Positions 18,101 through 27,796 of a stretch of 64,000 nt of DNA are shown here, piece by piece (the first letter of the stretch is position 1; every line of letters begins with the position of its first letter). A program made the translations under genes and the position numbers. The notes under the pieces were generated by a model. That model ran no database searches and was not told the origin of the DNA. It worked only from the letters and a program-made list of their open reading frames with translations. Origin of the DNA: Thermocoleostomius sinensis A174 (GTDB lineage Bacteria; Cyanobacteriota; Cyanobacteriia; Elainellales; Elainellaceae); the NCBI RefSeq assembly GCF_026802175.1, contig NZ_CP113797.1:3387026-3451025 (forward strand). Direction: 5' to 3'.

Positions 18101-18204
18101 GAATGGTGGAATATCTAGGAGGCAGAATTTGGGCAGAAAGCGAACAGAATTACACGCGCTTTGTGTTGGAACTAGCCCTCGTTGGTGAGTCAGGACAACC
18201 TTGA
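15199..18204 (+). CDS. multi-sensor histidine kinase (PAS-PAS-GAF-GAF-HisKA-HATPase)
   Basis: A 1001-residue soluble sensor kinase. PAS1 (about 15-135: LLDHIPVGACVVRRDGTVLF) and PAS2 (about 170-295: ILNNSAAAIIMTTTEGAIVF) are followed by a first GAF (about 315-490, including GADRVLIYRL). A linker helix and a second GAF (about 520-700) come next. The H-box ISHELRTP places the phospho-accepting His near residue 721. The N-box is LLNNAYKYTPAGE and the G2 box is GGTGLGLALVKRM. G1 is NTGIEIP, a variant common in cyanobacteria. An insert of ~60 residues separates the N-box from G1. No receiver domain or response regulator is adjacent; the CheC-like gene precedes it. Confidence 0.92.
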   Translation: MDELFVPRGQTVIALQKQLNLLDHIPVGACVVRRDGTVLFWNACLENWTHISRAQIVGRKLDHYFPHLSQPKYTRRFQETFDGGFTIIFSAQLHPHLMPCQCANGQLRVQHTIVTAIPAASGIGFDALMSIQDVSDLTQQIQNYKQIQARAWTEVKQRQSIEEQLRTDRDLLNTILNNSAAAIIMTTTEGAIVFANRRGEDILRLLKSGVPGQAYSPPQWQVTDFAGNRLSEEPLPVAQVMAAGKAVFDLQRCWEWADGTRCFLSINAAPLWHNQPDDQITHLVFSISDITLQQHAAIELQHRYDKDRLVDQIALHIRQSLNLRDILQTTVSEIRTFLGADRVLIYRLDSTEGHGRVVAEACHPDFPSLLEWSRRSDFMAANDDDFAWLDPYRHPVIQAIDDIQQSGLNPNYINLLQRFSVKARLAIPVFLSRDILPSHGRSKQDLTSTLWGWVIVHQCQDIRHWQSREIELLQRLENQLAVAIHQSELLQQVHHLNINLERQVHARTLELQQALTLEATLKRITDKVRDSLDENQILQSVVRELGEALEVHYCNTTLYGSNSTTPNLPGIHSNRCIATNVSIQHQYSSPNIPRSSEYNHQLQVEELFNIYDQLFRGQPVVFCQLAVRSPAISQSLHDYPHLSAILACPIVDDQGVLGDLWLFRVSASSFSDREIRLVQQVANQCAIAIRQAQLYKRSEQKVEELAQLNHLKDDFLNTISHELRTPIVSIRMTLQTLEILFKRSDGLQDLKQAHHYFHILEDECKREVNLIDNLLDLTRMEAGTEPLVYTSVNPKNWIPHVAEGFERRMQLQQQHLQFNLPDDLPTLVTDLTILERILTELLNNAYKYTPAGETITIAAQVEAERFPGQHQDKRGCRAQLPNQWNHENGMPGHFSTSLSANLTDPSRPTAKLAFVTPTLPQFRISITNTGIEIPRADLDRVFDKFYRVPGIDARQTGGTGLGLALVKRMVEYLGGRIWAESEQNYTRFVLELALVGESGQP

Positions 18205-18212
18205 CCACAGAT

Positions 18213-18262
18213 AGCGAATCCTGCTCTGGGAAAGAAATTTAGGGTGAGGGCGGAAACCTTGG
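18213..18262. repeat. partial dispersed intergenic repeat, copy C
   Basis: CTGCTCTGGGAAAGAAATTT followed by AGGGTGAGGGCGG matches the right half of the dispersed repeat seen elsewhere in this window. It lies just after the histidine kinase gene. Confidence 0.45.
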
Positions 18263-18437
18263 GTCAGTCAATCAGGATCGAGATCTCGAACCCCGCTCAA
18301 AAAGCAGTTGACCAGAACACTTCATTGAAACTAATGGGGTGTATTCTGGTAGGGGTGAGTTTTCGAACGCGCAGCCTTTCAGCCTGGCTTAACCTGCTGG
18401 AAACTAGAGCCGTTCATTGGTGAGGTGGTGGGGAAGC

Positions 18438-21400
18438 ATGACGAATCCTCGAAACTCGGGACCTGACCCCGAGCACCGTTCGCAATCTCGACGACAAACG
18501 TTGCTTCGAGCTGGTGCAGCCGTGGGTAGTGTGGTATTAGTAGGGGCAGCAGCAGGAGGGTGGTGGGCCTGGCAATTTGTGCGCAATGAATTGGCACCGC
18601 TGGTTGCTCGCAATTTAAGTGACCTGTTCGATCGCCCAGTGGAAGTGGGTAATTTGGAGGGGGTTTCGCTCACCAGCATGACGTTTGGCGAATCGTCGGT
18701 TCCTCCAACTGCGACCGATCCCGATCGCTTGACAGTATCGCGGGTTGAGGTGAATTTCAACTTGCTGGAAATTCTTTGGGATCGAACCCTAAGTCTGGAT
18801 GTCACCCTCGATCGCCCCGATGTTTACATTGAGCAAGATGAGGACGGACTGTGGGTCAGCACTACCATCCAAGAGCAAGATGATCCATCCGAACCGATCG
18901 TCAAAATTGAGTTAGACACGTTGCAGCTACGCGATGGGCGGCTGAGTTTAGCACCCTATGTTGAACCAGCCAACGACGCAGATACCTTAGAAATTCCCTC
19001 CAGCATCGAGATTGCTCCAGATTCTGAGGAAACCGACGCAGAGGAACGCACCACCGCTTCCGATACGCCGATTACGCCAATTTTGGTTGTGAATCAGGTG
19101 AATGGAGCCGTGACTTTCCGTGAAGATAACCAATTGATTGGGCTGGATATTACGGGCAATCCCCAGACAGGCGGCGATCTACAAATTGCAGGCACGGTTG
19201 ATCTGCGTAACAATCAGGTGTCTTTGGATATTGACAGCAATGACATTCAGGCGGAGGATATTGGGCTGCTCATTCCCCTACCCATTACTCCGCAAGCCGG
19301 ACGAATTGATACAGATTTAAATGTGCAATTTCCGGTCTCTACACAAGATGGCTCCGACGAAGCTTCAGCGTCTGAGGACGACCCCGATCCCTTTCTGTCG
19401 CAGCTATTTCTCAATGGCATGGTGCGGTTTCAAGATGCCACCGGACAACTGGAAGCCCTGCCGCAACCCTTCACCCAAACGAATGGCGTCCTGAATTTTC
19501 GCGATCAACAGATTATTTTTCAAAATTTACGCGGTCGCTACGGTGATATTCCTGCCATTGTCAGCGGTAGTCTCCATTTATTGGAAGGCTATGATCTAAC
19601 GGTGCGTGCTCCCAATGTCACAGTTGCCAATCTGCTCAATACCTTTGAAGTTGAGGAAAATAGTATTCCGATCGAGCTAACTGGCGAATTTCGAGGCGAG
19701 TTGCAAGTTACGGGCGAAATTGAGGAACCTATCCTCACCGGAACGGCTGAAAATACCAGCAGGGTACAGGTCGATCGAGTCGCGTTTGATGCAACTTCAA
19801 CGCGATTCACAATCACGCCTGATGCATTTACCATCAACCGGCTGGAAGCACTGCCTCAAGCGGGTGGCATCATTACAGGCACAGGCGAGGTGCGGTTCGG
19901 CGAAGCGGGCGGGCTGGTTTTTGATCTGGTGGCCGAAAATTTACCGGGGGATGCATTGGCCAGTGCCTACGGAGCCGCTCAACCTAACTTAGTGCTTGGC
20001 AATGTTGACGCGACAGCGCAAGTTTTCGGCTCGCTGGATGCTCCAAATGCAATTCAAACCGTTGTTCAGTGGCAAGCTCCCCAAGCGACCTATCCAGGGC
20101 GGGGGCAAATTGCGATCGGCGGCGACACGATTCGCTTTCAAGACACGTTGCTGTTGGTGGCGGGTGGGTTGGTTCGCGGCGAGGGGATTATTCAGCAAGG
20201 GCAATGGCAAGCGGATGTCCAGGGAACAGGGATTGCGCTCAGCCAGTTCAGCCCAGAGTTGCGTGGACTGTTGAGCGGTGATTTTCGGCTATCGGGCCGG
20301 TTAGACGATCTTAGTCCCGAAGCCATTCGGGCAGAAGGCGATGTGGCGTTTTCAGAAGGGTTAGCGGTGATCACCGAGCCGCTGACAGCTTCGGTGCGTT
20401 GGCTGGGCGATCGACTGCAAATTGTGCAAGCCACCGCCCCTGGGTTTGATGCCAGCGGTTTTGTCGGTATACAGTTTGCCGATGCGCCAGGCATTGCCGA
20501 TTTGAATGTAAATGTGCGGCTGCAAGACTATGCTTTGACAGATCTGCCCGTCGAGATTCCGCCCACGGTTCAGCTAGCGGGCACCGCCGATTTGGATGGG
20601 CAAATTACGGGAACGCTGGATGCGCTGAACGTAGCTGGCAGTTTAGGGCTAAACAATCTAGCAGTCAATCAATTGGCATTTGAGCCGCGTTTGGCTGGTA
20701 CGGTCACTTATCGCACGGCCCAAGGACTCAATCTAGATGTAGCAGGGACACAAGACCGCATTGCCGTCGTGTTAGACGATCGCAATCGACCTGTGTCTTT
20801 CTTTGTGCAGCAAAACGAAACCATTGCTGAAGGTCGCACGGAGGGCGATCGACTGTTGGCAACGCTGCAAAATTTTCCGCTGGAAATCTTAAACTTGACC
20901 CCGGCGGCGGATTTGGGTTTAGGAGCCGTGGGGGGTATTGCCAATGGGCGGTTTGATGTGAACATTGCCGATCTGTCGCGACCGATTGTTACAGGAGAGG
21001 TCGCGATTGCCAACCCATCGATTGATTACATCACAGCCGATACCTTGACGGCCCGCTTCCGTTATTTTGATGGGGTGGCTGTTCTTGATGAGGGCGAACT
21101 GCGGCGAGGCGGCAGTCGTTACCAATTAGCCGGAATCTATAACCCCCAAGCAATTACTCAGTTTCAGGGAAAAATCACCGCTGCACCAGGGCGGGTGGAA
21201 GACATTTTTGCAGCGCTGCAATGGTTTGAACTCGCTGATTTGGGTCGCGGCGTAGAGCGTCCTGTTTACGATGCGGCGGCCGATGTCCAGCCCCTTCCCA
21301 TCGGAATGCCTAATGCCACCGTACTCAACCAACTGCGGCGCTATTCCGAGATTGTGGCACTGCACAATCAACAAGTTGCAGCCCGCGCAGAGGCAGAGAT

Positions 21401-23402
21401 TTTGCCAAATCTGGCTACACTTCAGGGCGAATTTAGAGGCGATATTAATATCGAGTATTCGGCTCAAGCTGGACCGGATGTCAGCTTTGAGTTAGCCGGG
21501 CAAGATTGGGTTTGGGGAGACTATCAGGTGAATCAAGTGGTGGCACAGGGTGGTTTTGAAAATGGGATTCTCACCCTGCGACCGCTGTTACTTCAGTCTG
21601 ACGATTCGTTCTTGCGATTCACTGGACAGGTGGGTGGCGATCAGCAATCGGGACAGTTAATCGCTGAAAATGTTCCGGTAGAGGCAATCCAGGAATTAGC
21701 TAGATTACCGCTGGATGTGCAGGGCGGTATCCTCAATGCTAATGCGTTTGTGACGGGCAGCGTTGCTAACCCACAAGTCATTGGTGAGATTTTGCTGGTA
21801 GACGTCACCTTGAATCAAGTCACGGCTCCTCCCGTGCGATCGTTGTTTGGTTATAGCAATGCGCGGCTGGAAGTAGAGAGCCGGGTGGTGGGTGATGAAG
21901 CGGATGACTTTCAGTTTACCGCCAGCATTCCCTACCAGTTTCCGTTCATGACCGTTGCGCCACAAAGCGATACATTTAGTTTGGATCTGAATATTCGCAA
22001 CAACGGCTTAGCATTGATCAGTTTATTCACCGATCAAGTAGCTTGGCGCGGCGGCGAAGGGCTGGTGCAACTACAAGCCCGCGGCACACTAGATCCAACT
22101 AGTCAGGGGTTGGCCTTTGCAGGGCTAACCACGACAGGTAATGCTAGGTTTGAAAACGCAATCTTTTCAGCTAGTGCGTTACCTGAAAATATTACGAACA
22201 TTACTGGTGATATTTTGTTCAATGGCGATCGCATCCAGGTTCAAACCCTAGAAGGACAATTTAGCAATGGGCAAATTACCGCTCAAGGAACCTTTCCGAT
22301 TCTACAACCCCTTAATCTTAATGATCCCAATGAAGAAATGCCATTAACTATCAGCTTGAATAATTTAGGACTAGAATTAGACGATCTCTATGACGGTCGC
22401 GTAGATGGTCAAGTTATTCTACAACGCACTGCCTTGGCTCCGGTAATTACAGGCAACATCAGGCTTCGAGACGGACGGCTGTTTATCCCGGGAGGCGACA
22501 ATCAAGCAACAGCAGAAGCGGCGCTTGTAACTCAGCCTGACGCTCCAACGCCAGGAGGCTTCAGTCCGCTTGAGTTTGAAGATTTGCAGTTGGTCCTGGG
22601 CGATCGCCTGCGCGTGGTACAACAACCGTTGTTGAACTTCTTAGTGGGAGGTGAGTTGTTGATTAATGGCACTCAAGATGATCTGCAACCCGAAGGCACT
22701 GTCCGGCTGCGCAGCGGTCAGGTGAATCTGTTTACAACAATCTTTAATCTCGATCGCGACTATGAGAACACAGCCGTATTTACTCCTAATCGCGGACTTG
22801 ATCCTATCTTGAATGTGTATTTGGTGGCCTCGGTTCCTGAAGTAACCCGTGCGCCGATCGCCAGCACCTCCCCCTTTACCACCTCAGAAATTGCTGAAAC
22901 TCCTAGCTTTGAGTATGGTGCGTTGCAAACAATTCGCGTGGAAGCTAGTGTCGTTGGCCCAGCCAGCCAAATTTACAATAACTTGGAGCTAAGCAGCAGC
23001 CCTCGCCGCAGCGAGTCTGAAATCGTGGCGCTGTTGGGTGGTAATTTCATCAATACCTTGGGACAAGAAAGCGGAGCACTAGCAATCGCTAACTTGGCTG
23101 GTTCTACCCTCTTGACCAACTTACAAAACCTGATCAGCAATGCCACTGGACTCACGGATTTTCGCCTATTTCCCACCAATGTTCTTTCAGATAACAATCG
23201 CACTTCAACCCTAGCCCTCGCCGCCGAACTAGGCTTCGATATTACCAACGATCTGTCGGTTTCTGTCTTGCAAATTTTAACCGTGGAAGCCCCTACTCGG
23301 TTTGGACTGCGATATCGCCTGACGGATGAATTTACGCTGCGTGGCTCTACTGATACCGAAGGCAATAGCCAAGCGGTGTTGGAGTTTGAGACAAGATTTT
23401 AA
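18438..23402 (+). CDS. tamB: TamB/DUF490 domain translocation and assembly module protein
   Basis: A 1654-residue protein. A cytoplasmic basic N-terminus (NPRNSGPDPEHRSQSRRQ) leads into one membrane anchor (GAAVGSVVLVGAAAGGWWAW). Beyond it, long repetitive beta-rich AsmA/TamB sequence predicts an elongated lipid-conducting groove in the periplasm. The last ~400 residues form the DUF490/TamB C-terminal domain (LSSSPRRSESEIVALLGGNF, then NDLSVSVLQIL). TamB spans the periplasm and moves lipids or helps assemble outer-membrane proteins. The ATG at 18438 is preferred over upstream TTG/GTG codons because GGTGGGG precedes it at suitable distance. No Omp85/TamA gene is adjacent here. Confidence 0.88.
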   Translation: MTNPRNSGPDPEHRSQSRRQTLLRAGAAVGSVVLVGAAAGGWWAWQFVRNELAPLVARNLSDLFDRPVEVGNLEGVSLTSMTFGESSVPPTATDPDRLTVSRVEVNFNLLEILWDRTLSLDVTLDRPDVYIEQDEDGLWVSTTIQEQDDPSEPIVKIELDTLQLRDGRLSLAPYVEPANDADTLEIPSSIEIAPDSEETDAEERTTASDTPITPILVVNQVNGAVTFREDNQLIGLDITGNPQTGGDLQIAGTVDLRNNQVSLDIDSNDIQAEDIGLLIPLPITPQAGRIDTDLNVQFPVSTQDGSDEASASEDDPDPFLSQLFLNGMVRFQDATGQLEALPQPFTQTNGVLNFRDQQIIFQNLRGRYGDIPAIVSGSLHLLEGYDLTVRAPNVTVANLLNTFEVEENSIPIELTGEFRGELQVTGEIEEPILTGTAENTSRVQVDRVAFDATSTRFTITPDAFTINRLEALPQAGGIITGTGEVRFGEAGGLVFDLVAENLPGDALASAYGAAQPNLVLGNVDATAQVFGSLDAPNAIQTVVQWQAPQATYPGRGQIAIGGDTIRFQDTLLLVAGGLVRGEGIIQQGQWQADVQGTGIALSQFSPELRGLLSGDFRLSGRLDDLSPEAIRAEGDVAFSEGLAVITEPLTASVRWLGDRLQIVQATAPGFDASGFVGIQFADAPGIADLNVNVRLQDYALTDLPVEIPPTVQLAGTADLDGQITGTLDALNVAGSLGLNNLAVNQLAFEPRLAGTVTYRTAQGLNLDVAGTQDRIAVVLDDRNRPVSFFVQQNETIAEGRTEGDRLLATLQNFPLEILNLTPAADLGLGAVGGIANGRFDVNIADLSRPIVTGEVAIANPSIDYITADTLTARFRYFDGVAVLDEGELRRGGSRYQLAGIYNPQAITQFQGKITAAPGRVEDIFAALQWFELADLGRGVERPVYDAAADVQPLPIGMPNATVLNQLRRYSEIVALHNQQVAARAEAEILPNLATLQGEFRGDINIEYSAQAGPDVSFELAGQDWVWGDYQVNQVVAQGGFENGILTLRPLLLQSDDSFLRFTGQVGGDQQSGQLIAENVPVEAIQELARLPLDVQGGILNANAFVTGSVANPQVIGEILLVDVTLNQVTAPPVRSLFGYSNARLEVESRVVGDEADDFQFTASIPYQFPFMTVAPQSDTFSLDLNIRNNGLALISLFTDQVAWRGGEGLVQLQARGTLDPTSQGLAFAGLTTTGNARFENAIFSASALPENITNITGDILFNGDRIQVQTLEGQFSNGQITAQGTFPILQPLNLNDPNEEMPLTISLNNLGLELDDLYDGRVDGQVILQRTALAPVITGNIRLRDGRLFIPGGDNQATAEAALVTQPDAPTPGGFSPLEFEDLQLVLGDRLRVVQQPLLNFLVGGELLINGTQDDLQPEGTVRLRSGQVNLFTTIFNLDRDYENTAVFTPNRGLDPILNVYLVASVPEVTRAPIASTSPFTTSEIAETPSFEYGALQTIRVEASVVGPASQIYNNLELSSSPRRSESEIVALLGGNFINTLGQESGALAIANLAGSTLLTNLQNLISNATGLTDFRLFPTNVLSDNNRTSTLALAAELGFDITNDLSVSVLQILTVEAPTRFGLRYRLTDEFTLRGSTDTEGNSQAVLEFETRF

Positions 23403-23440
23403 GAGCAAGGAGCAAGGACAAAGCGTGCAGGATAACGAAT

Positions 23441-24568
23441 CTAAACATTGGTCGGATCATGATGTAGTTCAACCGATGACTCTGAGGGTGAATCGATGAA
23501 AGTTGTTTGCAGTCGATCGAGCACATCTTTCAACAGCAGTTCTTCAATCCAAGTCTTAGCCACAACGGCTAATGGCAGAGCCAAGATGAGTCCTAAAGGT
23601 CCTAAAAAGGTGGCGAAAAAAATTTGAGCAACCAATGTAGCGGCTGGCAGCAGCGACACTTGTTGTTTCATGATGAGGGGGCTAATCCAATAGCTTTCTA
23701 GCGTTTGAATCACAACATACAAAATAACAACTGCGATCGCTTTCCACACCGAATCTAATAGAGCTACCGAAACAGGAAAAATAACGCTCAATGTGGGGCC
23801 AACGTTTGGAATTAAATTAAAGACTCCTGCTAGTAACGCATGGGCAAACACAAAGGGAACGCCTAAGATTGTCAAGCCAATTCCACTTAGGGCCGCAACA
23901 AAGAATGAGCTAATGGATACGCCGCGCATCCAACTCAGTAATGTGGTTTCGCATTCTTGTAGGATTTCATCTGCTCGCGATCGGTAAAAAAACGGAAACA
24001 ACCGCAGCAACAACTGGCGATAGGCAAGCGGATCAGCCAGAATCATCAGGGTTAATGCTAAAACTAACCCAAACTGGAGGGCAATTGTTAACGACCCAGA
24101 GAAGAAATCGAAGAAGTTACCAAAGATTTTACGAGCCAGTGATAAGCCCTGTTCCAAAAGATCAGGAAAGCGAGGTAATAAGGACGGATCAAGGTCTGGA
24201 AACCAATGGGGAGGCTGCTCAATCCATTCATTTGTCCAAAGCACCAAATTATCAAAGCCTCGAGGAATCAAAATAATCAGTTGTCCAAACTGCTCCACAA
24301 ACGGTGGCACCACTAAACCAATAAACAAACCAATGACAACGAGGACCGTCAGAAACGCTAGTATAACCGCTCCAGACCGGGGTAGCTTAAACCAGTGCAT
24401 GATTTGCCGCACTAAACTATTGAGTGCCAACGCCAGCACGATCGCCAAAAAGATGAGCAACAGAATTTCGCGAAACTGCCATAGTGCTAGCAGTATCACC
24501 ACAATTCCAAGCAGAATCAACCAATCAATCAGTTTCACAGCTAAACGTGATCGCCTGCCAACACTCAA
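23441..24568 (-). CDS. AI-2E family transporter (PerM-like membrane protein)
   Basis: A 375-residue membrane protein with about eight hydrophobic segments. The family pattern is clear in LIDWLILLGIVVILLALWQF, the PPFVEQFGQL periplasmic stretch and the GVFNLIPNVGPTLSVIFPV loop near residue 250. Family members transport diverse small molecules or ions; some export autoinducer-2, but that role cannot be assumed. The start codon appears to be TTG at 24568, since an in-frame stop lies just upstream. It is convergent with tamB across a 38-bp gap. Confidence 0.85.
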   Translation of the reverse strand: MSVGRRSRLAVKLIDWLILLGIVVILLALWQFREILLLIFLAIVLALALNSLVRQIMHWFKLPRSGAVILAFLTVLVVIGLFIGLVVPPFVEQFGQLIILIPRGFDNLVLWTNEWIEQPPHWFPDLDPSLLPRFPDLLEQGLSLARKIFGNFFDFFSGSLTIALQFGLVLALTLMILADPLAYRQLLLRLFPFFYRSRADEILQECETTLLSWMRGVSISSFFVAALSGIGLTILGVPFVFAHALLAGVFNLIPNVGPTLSVIFPVSVALLDSVWKAIAVVILYVVIQTLESYWISPLIMKQQVSLLPAATLVAQIFFATFLGPLGLILALPLAVVAKTWIEELLLKDVLDRLQTTFIDSPSESSVELHHDPTNV

Positions 24569-24647
24569 ATATCATACCGCTTGCTCACTGTAGCGATCAG
24601 TCAGAGTTAACGACATCTATCAAACGATGGCTTTCAATTTGTTTTGA

Positions 24648-26789
24648 TCACCTCAACTCAGCTTCAGGCTTTGATTCCGTAACCGTTAGCGATTTGATTT
24701 TGAGAGTACAGCGATCGTCCTGCCCCTCGGTTAGGCGTTGCACCCCTAGCTGTAAATACGCTGCACCGATGCCATTAAACTCAATCGTCAATGGAGCCGT
24801 TTGAATAAAATCAATCGATCGGGCAGGTTGGGTCGGACGCCCTTGTTCATCAAGCGGCGTAACGCTTACAACCGCATCCTGATAGGATTGGGGCATCACA
24901 ACTCGCCCACGCACCAGGGCTTGATCCGGCAGATCTCCCACATACACTAGCGTTGTTTGCTCGGCTGAGGAGGAGGTAAGGGCCGGCAGTTTCACGGTAT
25001 ACTGACGCTGACCCTGGTGCTGAACCCTCGTTCCCGATCGCGGAGTGAGCACCACCCAGTCCAATTGCGCCCCTAAAGGCTTATTAACACGAGATTGCAT
25101 CGTGTGCAAAGTACGAATGGCCCGATCGATCGATGTTGGATGAAGACGCTGATAAATGCGAGTGATTGCCCCCGTTTGCAGATCAAAAGCCTGCGGCAAC
25201 AACTGAAAATCTTCGGCAATTTCCCACGGCTCCGTAAATGCAGCGAATGCGGTTTGAATAGCGTCCTGTTTACCTTCATGCCACGCTAAAAACGGATCAG
25301 TGACAACTACAAATTCTGCTTCCAATAACTCTTGAATTGGATAAAATCCGTTTGAATCGGTCAATGCGGCGCTTCTCAAATTTAATAGTTTGCCTTGAGT
25401 ACCATATACGGTTCTTTCGGCGGCTGATACTAAATACGCTGGCAAATGACCTGAATACACCACAAAAATTGGCTCTTGATTAGGGGCGATTTGACGCAGA
25501 AAGTCAACCACTTGAATAACAGCGCCATAGTTTGTGCGCACAATAGGTGAGTAGCTAGCGGCAAAGGCCGATCGCAACCTAAATTGAGCTTTCCCAATCG
25601 GAGTCAGCCCCATCAGAATATTACTGAGTAAATACAGACTGATACAAGTTAGTAAAATGATTCTTTTTCGATTGTAAATCGTTAAAATAATGCTCCAAAG
25701 TAGCGCCGTTATTCCTAGCACAATCAACGGAACAAAATGAATGGCATAATAGGTTTCGGTATAGCGCAATTTCACAAGCCAAACAGTCAGCGACACCCCC
25801 CCAAAGGTTAGGATAAACAGCACGATGGGAACAGCCAGAATTCGCGTTAACAGTCCAGCCAAAAGTCCTAACCCTACCAATAACCAAACGCCCCAGCCAT
25901 ATAGCCTCACATAAAACGTCAACGCTTCTGCAAACGATCGGCTCCAAGATTCATACAGCGCTACATAATCCGAGGTGACAACCCGCTGGGCAAACTCGGT
26001 TGCCAACAGCACAACGATACTCACCGACGTAGCCAGCACTAACACCAGCCGTAGCCCAAACTGCCACAGGTGATGCCATGCTTGCTGAGGAGATTGACGT
26101 ACCGCCAGCCCAAACCCAATCGCCGTGTGCACCAACAGCGCCACCAACAGCGCCACCACCGCATAGGCAAAATGCCGACGCAACAATATTGCCGTAGCCA
26201 GCAATCCTCCTAAAACTGGGACTTGCCACCGCTGAACTAATAGCGACTCAAACTGTGTCCCAACGCCTCGGAGTGCAACCCATATAGCCATTGATATAAC
26301 TAGCGTACCGCTAATGTCGGGATAGCCTTGAAAAATCGTTACCCAGTTCGGCGTCAACAACACCGTGATCAAGGCAGCTGATGTGAATACAGCCTTGGAA
26401 TGGATTGGAATGAGTTGGGTAGCAATGGCCCCCATAACTAACGCAAATGTCAGCAAATAAACGATCGCTAAAGCAATTACATACACTAAGTATGAATTAC
26501 CAAACAACAGAAAGAACGGAATCAATGGCAAACTGAACAACTTATTGTAGTTTTGATTGAACGATTGATAAATTAATTGCAGTGCTGCGATCGGTGATTG
26601 CCGAAATGATTCTATGACTCGTAGCGTTAGTTGATAAAATCCATCATTAATATCCCCGCCTAGAAATACGCGCTGGCTCCGAAGATAGGGAATCGTCATC
26701 ACCATTGTTAGCAAAACAAGGATGGCAATCAATTTAGTATAAAAACGCCAAGTTGTTTGAGAATTAGAGGCAAAAATTGTAACCTTCAT
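24648..26789 (-). CDS. multi-pass membrane protein, GT-C glycosyltransferase-like
   Basis: A 713-residue protein. Roughly the first 400 residues contain about 11 membrane segments and the rest is a soluble domain. After TM1, the loop FLGGDINDGFYQLTLRVIES carries acidic residues where GT-C enzymes place their catalytic Asp/Asp-Glu. A later loop LLRRHFAYAV resembles the basic motif of such families. GT-C enzymes use polyprenyl-linked sugars for periplasmic glycosylation. This fold assignment is inference from topology and these motifs; I do not recognise a named family. It stands alone on its strand, with DUF4079 upstream beyond a terminator. Confidence 0.55.
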   Translation of the reverse strand: MKVTIFASNSQTTWRFYTKLIAILVLLTMVMTIPYLRSQRVFLGGDINDGFYQLTLRVIESFRQSPIAALQLIYQSFNQNYNKLFSLPLIPFFLLFGNSYLVYVIALAIVYLLTFALVMGAIATQLIPIHSKAVFTSAALITVLLTPNWVTIFQGYPDISGTLVISMAIWVALRGVGTQFESLLVQRWQVPVLGGLLATAILLRRHFAYAVVALLVALLVHTAIGFGLAVRQSPQQAWHHLWQFGLRLVLVLATSVSIVVLLATEFAQRVVTSDYVALYESWSRSFAEALTFYVRLYGWGVWLLVGLGLLAGLLTRILAVPIVLFILTFGGVSLTVWLVKLRYTETYYAIHFVPLIVLGITALLWSIILTIYNRKRIILLTCISLYLLSNILMGLTPIGKAQFRLRSAFAASYSPIVRTNYGAVIQVVDFLRQIAPNQEPIFVVYSGHLPAYLVSAAERTVYGTQGKLLNLRSAALTDSNGFYPIQELLEAEFVVVTDPFLAWHEGKQDAIQTAFAAFTEPWEIAEDFQLLPQAFDLQTGAITRIYQRLHPTSIDRAIRTLHTMQSRVNKPLGAQLDWVVLTPRSGTRVQHQGQRQYTVKLPALTSSSAEQTTLVYVGDLPDQALVRGRVVMPQSYQDAVVSVTPLDEQGRPTQPARSIDFIQTAPLTIEFNGIGAAYLQLGVQRLTEGQDDRCTLKIKSLTVTESKPEAELR

Positions 26790-27060
26790 TGTGGCATTTT
26801 CAATCTATTCAATTTAGTAGTTCAACGGTTCAACAAGTTGTCGCATGCATTTCCTATGATTCGGCGTATAAAACCGCGTCTTACCTTATCAAACTTAATG
26901 ATTGATCTCAAGCTAAACAGAGCATGTTAAGTTGAATTTCACGTTGATTCCCTACAGGGTGAGGGGAATCGTGGTTTGTCAGTTAATCAGTTAATCAGCG
27001 TTGATTCCTCTCCCTGCCCTGCAACCGTAAAAGTATTTTCCATCACGTAATACAGACAAA
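26790..27060. other. gene-free region between the GT-C-like gene and a terminator
   Basis: No gene is visible. There is a hairpin-capable GATTCCC ... GGGAATC pair around 26945-26972. A short tandem AGTTAATCAGTTAATCAG is near 26980. Neither has a recognised role. Confidence 0.4.
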
Positions 27061-27093
27061 ACTAATAAAGGAGCAGCCCTATGAGGCTACTCC
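27061..27093 (-). terminator. rho-independent terminator downstream of the DUF4079 gene
   Basis: Read on the minus strand, GGAGTAGCC-TCATAG-GGCTGCTCC forms a 9-bp stem with one mismatch, followed by TTTATTAGT. It lies about 40 bp beyond the DUF4079 stop, in the right orientation. Confidence 0.7.
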
Positions 27094-27133
27094 TACGACA
27101 TCGATTCCAAACTAAATGGTGAGTCTTTATTCG

Positions 27134-27610
27134 TTATCCAGCCATGCGCTCAATAATTCGTTGCACAATTTGCATTCCGGTTACTGCTTGCCAACCAAAC
27201 AAAACAACCAAAACTAGATTCAGCCCAATGTGGGTATATCTAGCCCAATCGTGCCCTTTCTGCAGAAAGGGCGTCAGAGACGCGGAAGTGGCAATTAACC
27301 CAGTCATTCCTAACCCAACTAGCAAATGCGGATTGACAAATAGCTTACCGCTATTGATATAGGTGACAGCCATCGCGCCAATGCTTCCCAACACCATGAG
27401 TGCCAAAAGCAACGAGCCAACCTGGTGATGTTTAACGTTATACCGTCCCTTGATCAATTCTTTTTTGACATCGCCCTCGGCAGTTCGCGTCCGACGAATT
27501 TGTATTCCCAGGTAAAGGGCATACAGAGTTGCTCCTAACAGCACCCACATCAGGACCGGATGGGCAAACTGACTCCAAACCTTGACGGACTCCGGAATTT
27601 CCAAATTCAT
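27134..27610 (-). CDS. DUF4079 family membrane protein
   Basis: A 158-residue protein with four hydrophobic helices (FAHPVLMWVLLGATLYALYL, then HHQVGSLLLALMVLGSIGAM). The loop HHQVGS and GKLFVNPHLLVGLGM match the cyanobacterial DUF4079 family. Its topology and conserved His residues resemble small cytochrome-b561-like membrane proteins, though heme binding is unproven. The ATG at 27610 is preferred to the upstream TTG because family members start with a similar short polar segment before WSQFAHP. It is monocistronic, ending at a strong terminator. Confidence 0.75.
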   Translation of the reverse strand: MNLEIPESVKVWSQFAHPVLMWVLLGATLYALYLGIQIRRTRTAEGDVKKELIKGRYNVKHHQVGSLLLALMVLGSIGAMAVTYINSGKLFVNPHLLVGLGMTGLIATSASLTPFLQKGHDWARYTHIGLNLVLVVLFGWQAVTGMQIVQRIIERMAG

Positions 27611-27796
27611 AGTTTTTGGCAATAATAGACTCAAGACTTCATAAAAATTAGCATAGCGGCTATTCTGACGCTAGAAATTATCTTGGAGAAAAAGTATTAA
27701 GAAAATATAAAATTGCCCTAATAGCTGACCAAGGCTGCTTCCGAACAAGACAAGGCAGCCACGAGAGCACGGTAGCCCCAACGTCCGAATTTGCTT

